From: Candidatus Zhuqueibacterota bacterium
Lineage (GTDB): Bacteria > Zhuqueibacterota > Zhuqueibacteria > Oceanimicrobiales > Oceanimicrobiaceae
DNA: 64,000 bases
Direction of reading: 5' to 3'
Assembly (NCBI GenBank): GCA_029262055.1
Contig: JAJDAD010000114.1
Coordinates: 1-64,000 of the forward strand
Shown here: piece after piece, positions 24,983-33,032 of the stretch
Position numbering within the stretch: position 1 is the stretch's first letter
How the letters are laid out: the number at the start of each line of letters is the position of its first letter
The notes under the pieces: generated by a model
Databases searched by the model: none
Seen by the model: the letters and a program-made list of their open reading frames with translations, nothing else
What the model was told of the DNA's origin: nothing
Translations under genes and position numbers: made by a program

Positions 24983-26167
24983 TTATAGTGCTTCTACGAC
25001 AACGGCCATGCCCTGACCGCCGCCGATGCATGCGGACGCGAGCCCGTACTTGCCGCCACGACGGCGAAGCTCGTGCAGAATCGTCAAAGTAAGGCGCGTG
25101 CCGGTCGCGGCCAGCGGGTGCCCGATGGCGATCGCGCCGCCGTTGACGTTGGTCTTTTCGCGATCGAGGCCAAGCTCCTTTTCGACCGCCAGGTACTGCG
25201 GCGAGAAGGCTTCGTTGATTTCAACCAGATCCATGTCCTGGACGGTGAGGTTGGCATTCTTGAGTGCAATCCGGCTTGCCTCCACCGGTCCGATTCCCAT
25301 AATCGAGGGCTCAACACCGACGCTGCCCCAGGAGAGCAATCGACCCAAAGGTTGAATTCCTTTGGCTTCGGCTGCGGAAGCGGAAGCGATTACGAGAGCG
25401 GCTGCGCCATCGACGATTCCGCTGGCGTTGCCGGCGGTAACGGTCCCATCCTTTTTGAAGTAGGGTGCAAGTTTGGCCAGGCCTTCTGCGGTGGTTTCCG
25501 GACGAAGGTGCTCATCTATTTCGAAAACCCTGTCGCCCTTTCTACTCTTAAGCGTGACAGGTACGATCTCGTCCGCAAAACGCCCGGCGTCCCACGCGGC
25601 TTTTGCGCGTTGCTGGCTGGTAGCAGCATAAACATCCGTCTCATCTCTGCTAATGCCGTGCTGATCCGCCAGGTTTTCCGCAGTCATGGCCATTGGGCAA
25701 TTGCAGTACGGATCGAGGAGCGCTTCCCAGAGATAATCTTCCATTTTCCCTTCATTGAGGCGCAGGCCCCAGCGCGCACCGCGGATGATGTGCGGCGCCT
25801 GGCTCATGTTTTCCGTGCCGCCGACCAGCGCGGTTTCGATCTCTCCCAGTTTGATCATGCGCGCGCCCTGGACGATTGCTTCAAACCCGGAGCCACAGAG
25901 CCGGTTGACCGTTAGCGCTGGAACTGCGATGGGCACACCGGCCTTCAGACCGATATGGCGAGCCATATAAATCGCATCGGCAGAGGTCTGCAGGACGTTG
26001 CCAAACACAACATGCCCGATGTCCGCAGGCTGTATTCCTGACTTTGCGAGCGTCCCCTGAGCCGCTATTGTCCCGAGTTCGATAGCGCTCAGGCCTTTCA
26101 GCGAACCGCCGAAGGTGCCGAACGCCGTCCTTTGGCCTGCAAGGATTACGACGTCTTGTGCTGTCAT
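24983..26167 (-). CDS. Acetyl-CoA acetyltransferase (thiolase)
   Basis: 394-residue thiolase II that condenses two acetyl-CoA or cleaves 3-oxoacyl-CoA. Nucleophile Cys in VNRLCGSGFEA (about 89), NEAFSPQ, the catalytic His in GGAIAIGHPLAATG and second Cys in ACIGGGQG near the end. All four active-site segments are present; Ser replaces the usual Ala in NEAFAPQ. AAAAGGAG upstream. With hbd and the crotonase it forms a C4 beta-oxidation or butanoate module. Confidence 0.94.
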   Translation of the reverse strand: MTAQDVVILAGQRTAFGTFGGSLKGLSAIELGTIAAQGTLAKSGIQPADIGHVVFGNVLQTSADAIYMARHIGLKAGVPIAVPALTVNRLCGSGFEAIVQGARMIKLGEIETALVGGTENMSQAPHIIRGARWGLRLNEGKMEDYLWEALLDPYCNCPMAMTAENLADQHGISRDETDVYAATSQQRAKAAWDAGRFADEIVPVTLKSRKGDRVFEIDEHLRPETTAEGLAKLAPYFKKDGTVTAGNASGIVDGAAALVIASASAAEAKGIQPLGRLLSWGSVGVEPSIMGIGPVEASRIALKNANLTVQDMDLVEINEAFSPQYLAVEKELGLDREKTNVNGGAIAIGHPLAATGTRLTLTILHELRRRGGKYGLASACIGGGQGMAVVVEAL

Positions 26168-26207
26168 ATCAAAGCTCCTTTTCTAATCTCTGTCCTGGTA
26201 GTCCGGT

Positions 26208-26711
26208 TTAGGCCGCTGAATTCCGCAGCCGGTTCTTCACATACGCAACCATGCCGCCGGCGCTGATTATTTCCTGCATAGTCTCCGGGAAAGCGGCGGC
26301 CTGGAAGGTTAGATCTTTGGTGATGTTGCGAATGGTTCCACTCTGCAAGTCGATCTCCAACTTGTCACCCTTATCGATGCCGTCAACCGCTTCCGGACAC
26401 TCGAGGATGGGCAAACCGATGTTGATGGCGTTGCGGTAAAAAATGCGGGCAAAGTAACGCGCGATCACGCAGCCGACCTTCGCCCCTTTGATGGCGATGG
26501 GCGCATTTTCGCGCGAGCTGCCGCAGCCGAAATTGTTGCCGGCAACCAGGATGTCGCCAGGCTGGACTTTGTTGACGAACTCTTTGTCGAGGTCTTCGAG
26601 GCAGTGTGCAGCCAGCTCTTCCTCCTTGACGCTGACGCAGTGGCGGGCGGGGATGATGACATCAGTGTCGATGTTGTCCCCGTATTTGTGAACTGTTCCT
26701 GTGATTTTCAT
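26208..26711 (-). CDS. leuD: LeuD-like small subunit of an aconitase-family dehydratase
   Basis: 167-residue swivel domain of isopropylmalate/homoaconitate dehydratases: [16 protein letters not shown] near the start, the substrate loop [19 protein letters not shown], and [10 protein letters not shown]. It needs a large Fe-S subunit (LeuC), which is not in this window. It is the archaeal/short LeuD type by length. First gene of the acyl-CoA operon (40 bases before thiolase), and the LeuA-like synthase lies later in the same operon, so the two may act in one pathway. Confidence 0.88.
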   Translation of the reverse strand: MKITGTVHKYGDNIDTDVIIPARHCVSVKEEELAAHCLEDLDKEFVNKVQPGDILVAGNNFGCGSSRENAPIAIKGAKVGCVIARYFARIFYRNAINIGLPILECPEAVDGIDKGDKLEIDLQSGTIRNITKDLTFQAAAFPETMQEIISAGGMVAYVKNRLRNSAA

Positions 26712-26769
26712 GGGTGCAGGAGACTCCTTTGAGGAAAAATTATCGAGCTAAGACAAACGAGCCTGCATC

Positions 26770-26907
26770 ATTCATGAATCATCTTGTGGTCATCCTGTGG
26801 AGGAACCTTTTGCTCAAAAACGCCTGTGTTGCCTGTAGCCGGGGCCGTTCAAAGAAACTTCTCCTGAATGACTTTGTTGATTGGGTTTATGTGTAAAATT
26901 CATGAAT
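26770..26907. repeat. Two identical 10-bp palindromes ATTCATGAAT
   Basis: Copies at 26770-26779 and 26898-26907, 128 bases apart centre to centre, 59 and 187 bases upstream of the leuD start. A perfect dyad repeated upstream of an operon is a plausible pair of repressor sites (TetR-type regulators of acyl-CoA genes often use such sites), but chance is not excluded in AT-rich DNA. Confidence 0.35.
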
Positions 26908-27023
26908 AATTCTGGCCAGATACCTTACGAAAGAAAATCCTGAAAATCAACACCGGGCAGAGCAGATTTGGGATAGTAGCTGAAGTAATTGCACACAACT
27001 AAATGGTCTTAACGAAAATGGAA

Positions 27024-27184
27024 CCACGAAGAACGCGAAGCGCACGAAGTGGAACTTGATGAAAAATGGAATAGCGGAATCGGTTGTCTATCTTGAGCCT
27101 GTGGCTTTGCGATTGCAGCACTTGCGGAGCATGCCTGCACAAGTCGTGCAATTCCCTGCTTCGTGTCCTTCGTACGCTTCGTGG
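27024..27184. repeat. Inverted pair of CACGAAG-periodic repeats
   Basis: 27024-27049 and, in opposite orientation, 27159-27184 share about 21 of 26 bases; each is built of CACGAAG-like units spaced 9 bases apart. The arms enclose 109 bases. This type of extragenic CACGAAG repeat is scattered through many environmental bacterial genomes. Confidence 0.7.
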
Positions 27185-27198
27185 TGGAAAAACAAGTT

Positions 27199-27696
27199 TC
27201 AACGCTTATCAGACGGATTCGTGTACTCTCCACTCTTGCCGCCCGTTTTTTTCTTGAGGTGGATATCGTCGATGGTCATGCCTTTGTCGACCGCTTTACA
27301 CATGTCATAAATGGTCAGAGCCGCCACCGAGACCGCGGTCAGCGCTTCCATTTCTACGCCCGTTTTGCCGATACACTTGACCCGGCTTTCAACCTCCACC
27401 CCGGCGTCGGTTAATACCAGACTGACATCTACTTTGGTCAGCAGGAGCTGGTGGCAGAGCGGGATGAGCTCATGCGTTCGCTTGGCGGCCATGATGCCGG
27501 CGATGCGGGCGATTTCCAAAGGGTCGCCTTTCGCGAGGCCGCCTTTGCGAATGATTTTGACCAACCTTGGCGACAACTTGACAAATCCTCCGGCAACAGC
27601 TTCGCGGACAGTCTCGTCTTTGGCCGTTACTTCGACCATTCTGACGTTGCCGGCATCATCGTAGTGGCTTAGTTTTTGGGGGGATGATTTTTTCAA
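27199..27696 (-). CDS. moaC: Cyclic pyranopterin monophosphate synthase MoaC
   Basis: 165-residue molybdenum-cofactor enzyme that converts the MoaA product to cyclic pyranopterin monophosphate. Visible: [39 protein letters not shown] and the signature [20 protein letters not shown], followed by [11 protein letters not shown]. Complete. The start is TTG with AAGGA 8 bases upstream; the usual family N-terminus (LTHxD) begins shortly after. No other moa gene is adjacent. Its leader (27697-27857) is strongly structured. Confidence 0.94.
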   Translation of the reverse strand: MKKSSPQKLSHYDDAGNVRMVEVTAKDETVREAVAGGFVKLSPRLVKIIRKGGLAKGDPLEIARIAGIMAAKRTHELIPLCHQLLLTKVDVSLVLTDAGVEVESRVKCIGKTGVEMEALTAVSVAALTIYDMCKAVDKGMTIDDIHLKKKTGGKSGEYTNPSDKR

Positions 27697-27766
27697 AGGC
27701 AGATCCTTCTAAAGGTCGACGGCTCAATGGTGCGTATCGGACCGCTGAACACTGGTTTCCGGACAC

Positions 27767-27842
27767 GAGTTCTTCGGAACTCCACAGACAGAAATTCGCC
27801 TCACCGTTAGCAGCCACCGAAGCCAAAAGTCAGGCTTTTTTT
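27767..27842 (+). ncRNA. Candidate small structured RNA with UUCG hairpin and terminator (plus strand)
   Basis: On the plus strand a perfect 6-bp stem closes a UUCG tetraloop (27767-27782, C-UUCG-G type), and 38 bases on an AAGCC/GGCTT hairpin (27820-27837) runs into seven Ts (to 27842). No plus-strand gene lies upstream, so the terminator has no obvious client. The 5' end is unknown, perhaps near 27720. The alternative is that the same palindromes serve the moaC leader on the minus strand or are inert repeat DNA. Confidence 0.35.
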
Positions 27843-27857
27843 GGGGATTTTCAATAA

Positions 27858-28373
27858 CTAATGCCATTCATCGCACTCTTCTTGAGAAGCAATCAATTCG
27901 TCCTTTTCATACAATATCTTATGTTCGGATGGCGTAAGAGTGTTGACAAATTGAATAATGCCTGCAACATCTTCTAAATAATAATTGCTCAAGTGTATTG
28001 ACTTGTTGCTATCCTCGATTCTCAGTCTTATTGAGATTTGCGAACCATCCTCAACGCAATCATTCGAATAACTATCCGAGATGTCACCTAGCGCCAGACC
28101 ATCTATGAGTCGGTGAATTCTTCCTATCTGCGTTGGGGTCATCTTGCGGACGAAAAGCGTATTCTCTTTGTCCTCCTTGAGACTACCTGAAAAATAGACC
28201 TTAAGTTCGTTATCGCTGATGTGGTAAATCTTTGAGTATGCCAACGAATAATCGCTATCATAAATTGAAACTTCGAAGCCGGACAAGTTTGTATTCCCAC
28301 TGCCTTCCTCTTGGCTATCACAGGATAGAAGCAAAATCAATCCCAAAAGCATAGCTTGCAAAACGTGTTTCAT
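27858..28373 (-). CDS. AT-rich hypothetical lipoprotein
   Basis: 171 residues with a lipoprotein signal (MKHVLQAMLLGLILLLSC) and a mature part of beta-rich appearance (FEVSIYDSDYSLAYSKIYHISDNELKVYF split by polar loops, ISIRLRIEDSNKSIHLSNYYL). No motif recognised. Composition is AT-rich compared with moaC and ybdK on either side, like the lipoprotein gene at 23356. ATG 28373 is chosen because it opens the signal peptide; an ATG 10 codons earlier is possible. Confidence 0.7.
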   Translation of the reverse strand: MKHVLQAMLLGLILLLSCDSQEEGSGNTNLSGFEVSIYDSDYSLAYSKIYHISDNELKVYFSGSLKEDKENTLFVRKMTPTQIGRIHRLIDGLALGDISDSYSNDCVEDGSQISIRLRIEDSNKSIHLSNYYLEDVAGIIQFVNTLTPSEHKILYEKDELIASQEECDEWH

Positions 28374-28440
28374 TGTCTCGCCAAAACGAAAACGCTCATT
28401 CACAGATGAAAAATATTAGAGGTCATTCAGCTTGTCCGCT

Positions 28441-29565
28441 TCAAACGCTGATCTGCGTATTCTCCCGAAGCTCTTTAATTGTGGCTTCCATCACGGTTTT
28501 GAAATCTCCGCTTTCAGCGTAAATCTGTCTTTGCCGCTTGAAGCTGGGACCGCCGTCGACGATTTGTTTGACGCGCATCATTTCGTCATAACTCCCCAGC
28601 CGCTTGGCCACCGGCGCCAGTGATTCCACCAACTCATGAATCGATTCTGAAACGGGTTGCAGATTGCCGTCGTCGTCGGTGATGATTTCCGCATCCACCG
28701 ACCAGCGCGCTGCGCGCCACTTATTCTCGCGCACCACCCAGTCACGCAGCGCCGGCAAATAGTCACCTTCTTCGTATCGATCACCGAGCCAGACCACCAG
28801 CGCTTGAATCAGAGCCGTGACCGCCATGATCTCATCCAGGGAAGGCAGGCCGTCGCACACGCGCAATTCAATCGTACCAAACCCCGGGTGCGGCCTGATA
28901 TCCCACCAAACCTCGCGGATACTCTGGATCGCTTTCGCATTCACAAGCGTAATCATGAATCTTTGGAATTCAGCCCAGTTTAGGAGGCGGTAAGGCAGGC
29001 CCGCAGTTGGCAGGGTTTCGAAAATTTTCACCCGGGTCGATGCAAGCCCGGTATCGTACGAATCAAAGAAAGGCGAGCTGGCTGATAAGGACAGCAGGTG
29101 CGGAATAAAGGTCGAGAGTGCATTGAAAATAGCGATCGCTTGCTCGCCGCTGGGCACACCCACATGCACATGCAGACCAAAAATCATCAACCGGCGGGCC
29201 GGCCACTGACAGCGGTCGATCAGGCGGTGATAACGGTCTTTGGGCGTGATTTCCTGCTCGCCCCATTTCGAGAAGGGGTGCGTGCCGACGCTGGCAAGCT
29301 CATAGCCAAGCTCATCACAAACGGCCTGCAGCGATTGCAGGCGCTCGGTCAAATCAGTCCTGACCGCGGCGATGTTGGCGCACACGTCCGTGTTTAGTTC
29401 TATGGTGGATTGAATGAGCTCCGGTTTAATGTGGTCGTCGCCGTCCACCCGTTCCAGGATCTGCTGGGCACCGGACACCAGGTTCTTGGTTTCCGGATCG
29501 AGGATTTGTAATTCGAGTTCAACCCCCAGTGTTGGGTTTGGCGAACCGTTGAAGTGAGTCTTCAT
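28441..29565 (-). CDS. ybdK: YbdK-type carboxylate-amine ligase (glutamate-cysteine ligase family 2)
   Basis: 374-residue ATP-grasp-like GCS2 enzyme with weak glutamate-cysteine ligase activity in known members; true substrate unknown. Visible: GVELELQILDPETKNL near the start, QSTIELNTDVC, GTHPFSKW, FGLHVHVGV with the metal-binding His, and WWDIRPHPGFGTIELRVCD. Full length. GGAGGG upstream of the ATG. It is divergent from the helicase gene across 210 bases. Confidence 0.9.
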   Translation of the reverse strand: MKTHFNGSPNPTLGVELELQILDPETKNLVSGAQQILERVDGDDHIKPELIQSTIELNTDVCANIAAVRTDLTERLQSLQAVCDELGYELASVGTHPFSKWGEQEITPKDRYHRLIDRCQWPARRLMIFGLHVHVGVPSGEQAIAIFNALSTFIPHLLSLSASSPFFDSYDTGLASTRVKIFETLPTAGLPYRLLNWAEFQRFMITLVNAKAIQSIREVWWDIRPHPGFGTIELRVCDGLPSLDEIMAVTALIQALVVWLGDRYEEGDYLPALRDWVVRENKWRAARWSVDAEIITDDDGNLQPVSESIHELVESLAPVAKRLGSYDEMMRVKQIVDGGPSFKRQRQIYAESGDFKTVMEATIKELRENTQISV

Positions 29566-29776
29566 TCTTCCCTCCGCGAAAGATTATGGGTTATACTAAG
29601 GATAAACAATTTGAAAACAGTTTGCAACATCGAAGAAGAAAACACTCAGGCATCGAAACGTCGCTTGCAAATTACATCCAATTTGTGCATATTAAACGAT
29701 CACTAAGTCATGTGTTTGACGCCGATTCGGTTTGGCTACAGGCGCCGACACACGCACACATTTTAATAGGAATAAC

Positions 29777-31564
29777 ATGACTACCACAGAGAGTCCCCAG
29801 CCTGGCTTTGCAGATTTGGGTCTGAGTAGGCCCGTATTGCAAGCCTTGAACGAAGTGGGCTATGAAACCCCGTCGCCAATCCAGGCACAGACAATTCCAC
29901 TCATAATAGCCGGCAAAGATGTGTTGGGACAGGCACAGACCGGCACCGGCAAGACTGCCGCATTTGCCCTGCCTTTATTAAGCGGGCTTGATGTGAAGAA
30001 AACTCAGCCGCAAGTGCTTGTGCTTACGCCGACCCGGGAGCTGGCAATCCAGGTGGCGGAGGCGTTCCAGCGTTATGCGTCCAAGCTCAGAAACTTTCAC
30101 GTGTTGCCGATCTACGGCGGGCAAGCGTACGAAGGCCAGCTACGTCAATTGCGCCGTGGCGTGCATGTTGTTGTGGGGACGCCCGGACGGTTGATGGACC
30201 ACATGCGGCGCGGGACACTCAAACTGGACGCCCTCTCCTGCCTCGTTCTGGATGAAGCAGATGAAATGTTGCGCATGGGATTTATCGATGATGTGGAGTG
30301 GATTCTCGAGCAGACACCGGCGGAGCGCCAGACGACATTGTTCTCAGCCACCATTCCCCAGCCAATTCGGCGCATTGCGCAAAAGTACCTGCAAAATCCA
30401 GAGGCGATCACCATCAAGGTACGCACGACTACGGCGGACACGATCAATCATCGCTACTGGATGGTCAGCGGGGTGCACAAACTGGATGCACTGACCCGCA
30501 TCCTGGAAGCCGAGACATTCGATGGCATGATCGTTTTTGTCAGAACCAAAACAGCCACCGCCAGCTTGTCGGAAAAACTCGCAGCGCGCGGTTTCGACTC
30601 GGCGCCCCTGAACGGTGACATCTCCCAAAGCATGCGTGAGAGGACAATCGGACAACTCAAGGCTGGCAAGATTGATATCCTGGTGGCCACCGATGTTGCG
30701 GCGCGCGGCCTGGACGTCGACCGCATCAGCCATGTGATTAATTACGACATTCCTCATGACACCGAGGCTTATGTGCACCGGGTCGGGAGGACCGGACGCA
30801 TGGGACGCCGTGGCGAGGCCATTTTGTTTGTTTCTCCGCGCGAGAGACGGCTCCTGCATGCCATCGAGCGCGCCACCAAGCAAAAGATCACAATAATGGA
30901 CTTGCCGTCGACCGAGGCCGTGAACAACAAACGGATTGCCAACTTCCAGCAGCGCATCACGGACACATTAGCGAAGGACGAACTCGCGTTTTTTTCCAAA
31001 TTGCTGGACCAGTACCGGCAGGAGCACGACGTGCCGGCTCTGGACATTGCGGCGGCCCTGGCGCTCATGGTCCAGGGAGAAGAGCCGCTCCTGCTGAGCA
31101 GTAGCCCGAGAAAGAGCAAGGTCCGGCCAAAGGCGCCGCATCTGCAAGGTAAAGCCAAACCCGAGACCTTCACTCGTAAGCCAACCACCCTGTCGGAACG
31201 CATCCATCGAGCCTTCCAGCAGGAAGAAGGGATGGAGCGCTTTCGCATCGAAGTCGGCCACAGCCACGGGGTTAAACCGAACAACATTGTCGGCGCCATC
31301 GCCAACGAAGTTGGCCTGGACAGCCAGAACATCGGCCGGATAGAGATTCACGATGACTTCAGCACCGTGGACTTGCCGGAAGGCATGCCCCGGGATGTTT
31401 TCCGCGCCCTGAAGAAAGTTTGGGTTGCGGGTCAAAAGCTGGAGATTTCAAGAGCCGAAACGCCTGACCGACCAAAAGCACGCAGAAAGATATCGCACCC
31501 GCACCGGGGTAAGCTGCAAGGCGGAAAGAACCCTCCAAGAAGCAAAAAGCGAGCCCGGAAATAG
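29777..31564 (+). CDS. deaD: DEAD-box ATP-dependent RNA helicase (DeaD/CsdA type)
   Basis: 595-residue RNA helicase acting in ribosome assembly and mRNA turnover. Motifs in order: GFADLGLS Q-motif region, AQTGTGKT (I), PTRELAIQ (Ia), TPGRL (Ib), VLDEADEML (II), FSAT (III), ATDVAARGLD (V) and HRVGRTGRMGR (VI). After a linker comes a DbpA/CsdA-type RNA-binding domain (RFRIEVGHSHGVKPNNIVGA to about VWVAGQKLEI) and a basic tail. The start at 29777 has AGGA 7 bases upstream; an earlier in-frame ATG lacks one. Confidence 0.95.
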   Translation: MTTTESPQPGFADLGLSRPVLQALNEVGYETPSPIQAQTIPLIIAGKDVLGQAQTGTGKTAAFALPLLSGLDVKKTQPQVLVLTPTRELAIQVAEAFQRYASKLRNFHVLPIYGGQAYEGQLRQLRRGVHVVVGTPGRLMDHMRRGTLKLDALSCLVLDEADEMLRMGFIDDVEWILEQTPAERQTTLFSATIPQPIRRIAQKYLQNPEAITIKVRTTTADTINHRYWMVSGVHKLDALTRILEAETFDGMIVFVRTKTATASLSEKLAARGFDSAPLNGDISQSMRERTIGQLKAGKIDILVATDVAARGLDVDRISHVINYDIPHDTEAYVHRVGRTGRMGRRGEAILFVSPRERRLLHAIERATKQKITIMDLPSTEAVNNKRIANFQQRITDTLAKDELAFFSKLLDQYRQEHDVPALDIAAALALMVQGEEPLLLSSSPRKSKVRPKAPHLQGKAKPETFTRKPTTLSERIHRAFQQEEGMERFRIEVGHSHGVKPNNIVGAIANEVGLDSQNIGRIEIHDDFSTVDLPEGMPRDVFRALKKVWVAGQKLEISRAETPDRPKARRKISHPHRGKLQGGKNPPRSKKRARK

Positions 31565-31943
31565 CCCCAGAGTAGGACTGCGACAAATCAACCCTCACAC
31601 CAGTCAGGGTTTATTTGTGCAAAGGCCATGATAGCGGCCATTCAGGCTTTGCAAAATTACCTTAATATCCCAATCTATTCCACCCACAAGGCCGATAGAA
31701 TAGAGTTGCCAGGCCTCATTCCGAGGCAGGCGCGCGCTATTTAGATGAGTAGCATTCGGTCTAATCCGCTTGTTCATGAACTGTGGCCACCATCTTGTGA
31801 GAATAGCGGTCGAACCATGCCCATTCACAGTGGATTTGTGCCGAATGACCCAGTTCGTCAGATTTGATGTCCGGTGCTCCCAGGACATGAACTAAGCACG
31901 GTCGCCTACGCTTTATTTAACCTAAACCAACGCGGAAAGAATA
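31565..31943. other. Intergenic region without a recognised gene
   Basis: 379 bases between the helicase and the CheY-like gene. Apart from the weak terminator at its left end, I see no credible frame or RNA motif. A 94-codon minus-strand frame has no start signal and a composition unlike the genes around it. Confidence 0.55.
31590..31618 (+). terminator. Weak intrinsic terminator after deaD
   Basis: AACCCT (31590-31595) pairs with AGGGTT (31606-31611) over a 10-base loop, followed by a T-rich but interrupted run. It lies 26 bases after the helicase stop. The short stem makes this uncertain. Confidence 0.4.
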
Positions 31944-32315
31944 ATGTCCAAAACAATCATGGCAGTAGATGATGCCCTGACGGTTCGGCGTTTACTTACC
32001 TTCACCTTGAAAGACACGGGTTACAATGTTGTTGAGGCTGAGAGCGGCGAAGATGCACTAGCCAAACTCGACAACATACCGATCAACTTGCTCATAACCG
32101 ACATCAACATGGAAGGTATGGATGGCCTGGAGCTGGTGCGCACGGTAAGAGCAATCCCGGCCTATCAGAAAACACCTATTCTAGTGCTCTCGGCGGATGC
32201 CGACGCCAACAGACGTGATGAGATTAAGGCCGCAGGGGCAACCGGCTGGCTGGCGAAACCGTTCAAGGCGCCACAGCTACTGGCGGTAGTGGACAGGTTG
32301 CTGCCCATGAACTGA
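31944..32315 (+). CDS. CheY-like single-domain response regulator
   Basis: 123-residue receiver domain without output domain. Acidic pair in MAVDDAL, phosphoacceptor Asp in LITDINMEGMDGLE, Ser/Thr in VLSADAD and Lys in AKPFKAP. It resembles chemotaxis CheY proteins by its start (KTIMAVDDALTVRRLL). GGAAAGA precedes the ATG. The partner kinase could be the hybrid kinase 700 bases downstream. Confidence 0.92.
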   Translation: MSKTIMAVDDALTVRRLLTFTLKDTGYNVVEAESGEDALAKLDNIPINLLITDINMEGMDGLELVRTVRAIPAYQKTPILVLSADADANRRDEIKAAGATGWLAKPFKAPQLLAVVDRLLPMN

Positions 32316-33032
32316 GGCCCAACGGGACACATACATTCACTTGATCAAATCACTGACACCGGGGGAATCTGCACTGCGAGTTACTCATCTACCATATTCT
32401 TATCACCTGCAACCAAAGCTAGGATATTGAATTGTAGTGCCCCGGGTCGGCCTGGACGGCTGTTAATTTTTGTTAACATCGCTTTAAACTATTGCTTTAC
32501 CTGCGCGGCTGCCCTATTTTTTATTTCCTGTACGTTGCACCATATGCTGCTCTATCAATGCGATCATTTGGGGTATTCATCTTAGGCTTTCCTTTGTCTG
32601 TCCTTCGCCGAAGTAGCCGGCTCCTACTTCCCGAGGTATTGCCAGTATGCACATCATTATCATGCGTACCCAGAGCCTGCAGTCTTTCTGCAAGTCATAG
32701 AAAGCCAGGTACCGGCTCAGATGCGGCCAACTCAACCTTGCGGCTGCCGTCATTCCCGCAGAATCACCGCGCGAATGCACGGAAGCACTGACCTTGTGCT
32801 CAGCCTTAACCGGTACATTGCTAATTGGGCCCGGGCCAGACGTTTTGTTGAGAACTTCGTGCTTGGCCTCGGCGTGGCGCAAGATGGATATATTTTGGAA
32901 TTTGCTGTCAACAACAGAAGACAGATTCTTACCTAGAAGTCATTTCCCTTCAATGCGTGTCAGTATGGCGATGTGAGTTAGACTTGTCTCAGGTTAGATT
33001 CAACGATTAGCCAGAATCCAAGGAGTTGGCAA
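32316..33032. other. 717-base intergenic region without a recognised gene
   Basis: Between the CheY-like gene and the large kinase. Short frames on both strands are Arg/Ser/Leu-rich translations without start signals, and I see no RNA family or strong repeat. It may be decayed coding sequence or a long regulatory region; an AAGGAG at its right end belongs to the kinase gene. Confidence 0.55.

Larger units (their letters stand above)
26712..27198. other. 487-base intergenic region with palindromes and a CACGAAG repeat, no gene
   Basis: Lies upstream of the leuD operon and downstream of moaC. Contains two copies of the palindrome ATTCATGAAT and an inverted pair of 26-base CACGAAG-type repeats. 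Frames through the repeat are low-complexity and not credible genes. Confidence 0.6.

Noticed and set aside
27009-27233. Small frames through the CACGAAG repeats.
   Set aside because: The 9-base repeat gives artificial Arg/Ser/Thr-rich peptides; no ribosome-binding site.
27697-27857. Integron-type attC site next to the AT-rich lipoprotein genes.
   Set aside because: GTTRRRY/RYYYAAC core pairs do not occur in the needed positions (nearest GTTAGCA), and no integrase is in the window.
31604-31888. 94-codon minus-strand frame after the helicase gene.
   Set aside because: No start signal, unusual composition, and it spans the helicase terminator.
32492-32791. 99-codon frame in the gap before the large kinase.
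   Set aside because: Low-complexity Ser/Arg/Leu translation without start signal; competing frames on the other strand are equally poor.
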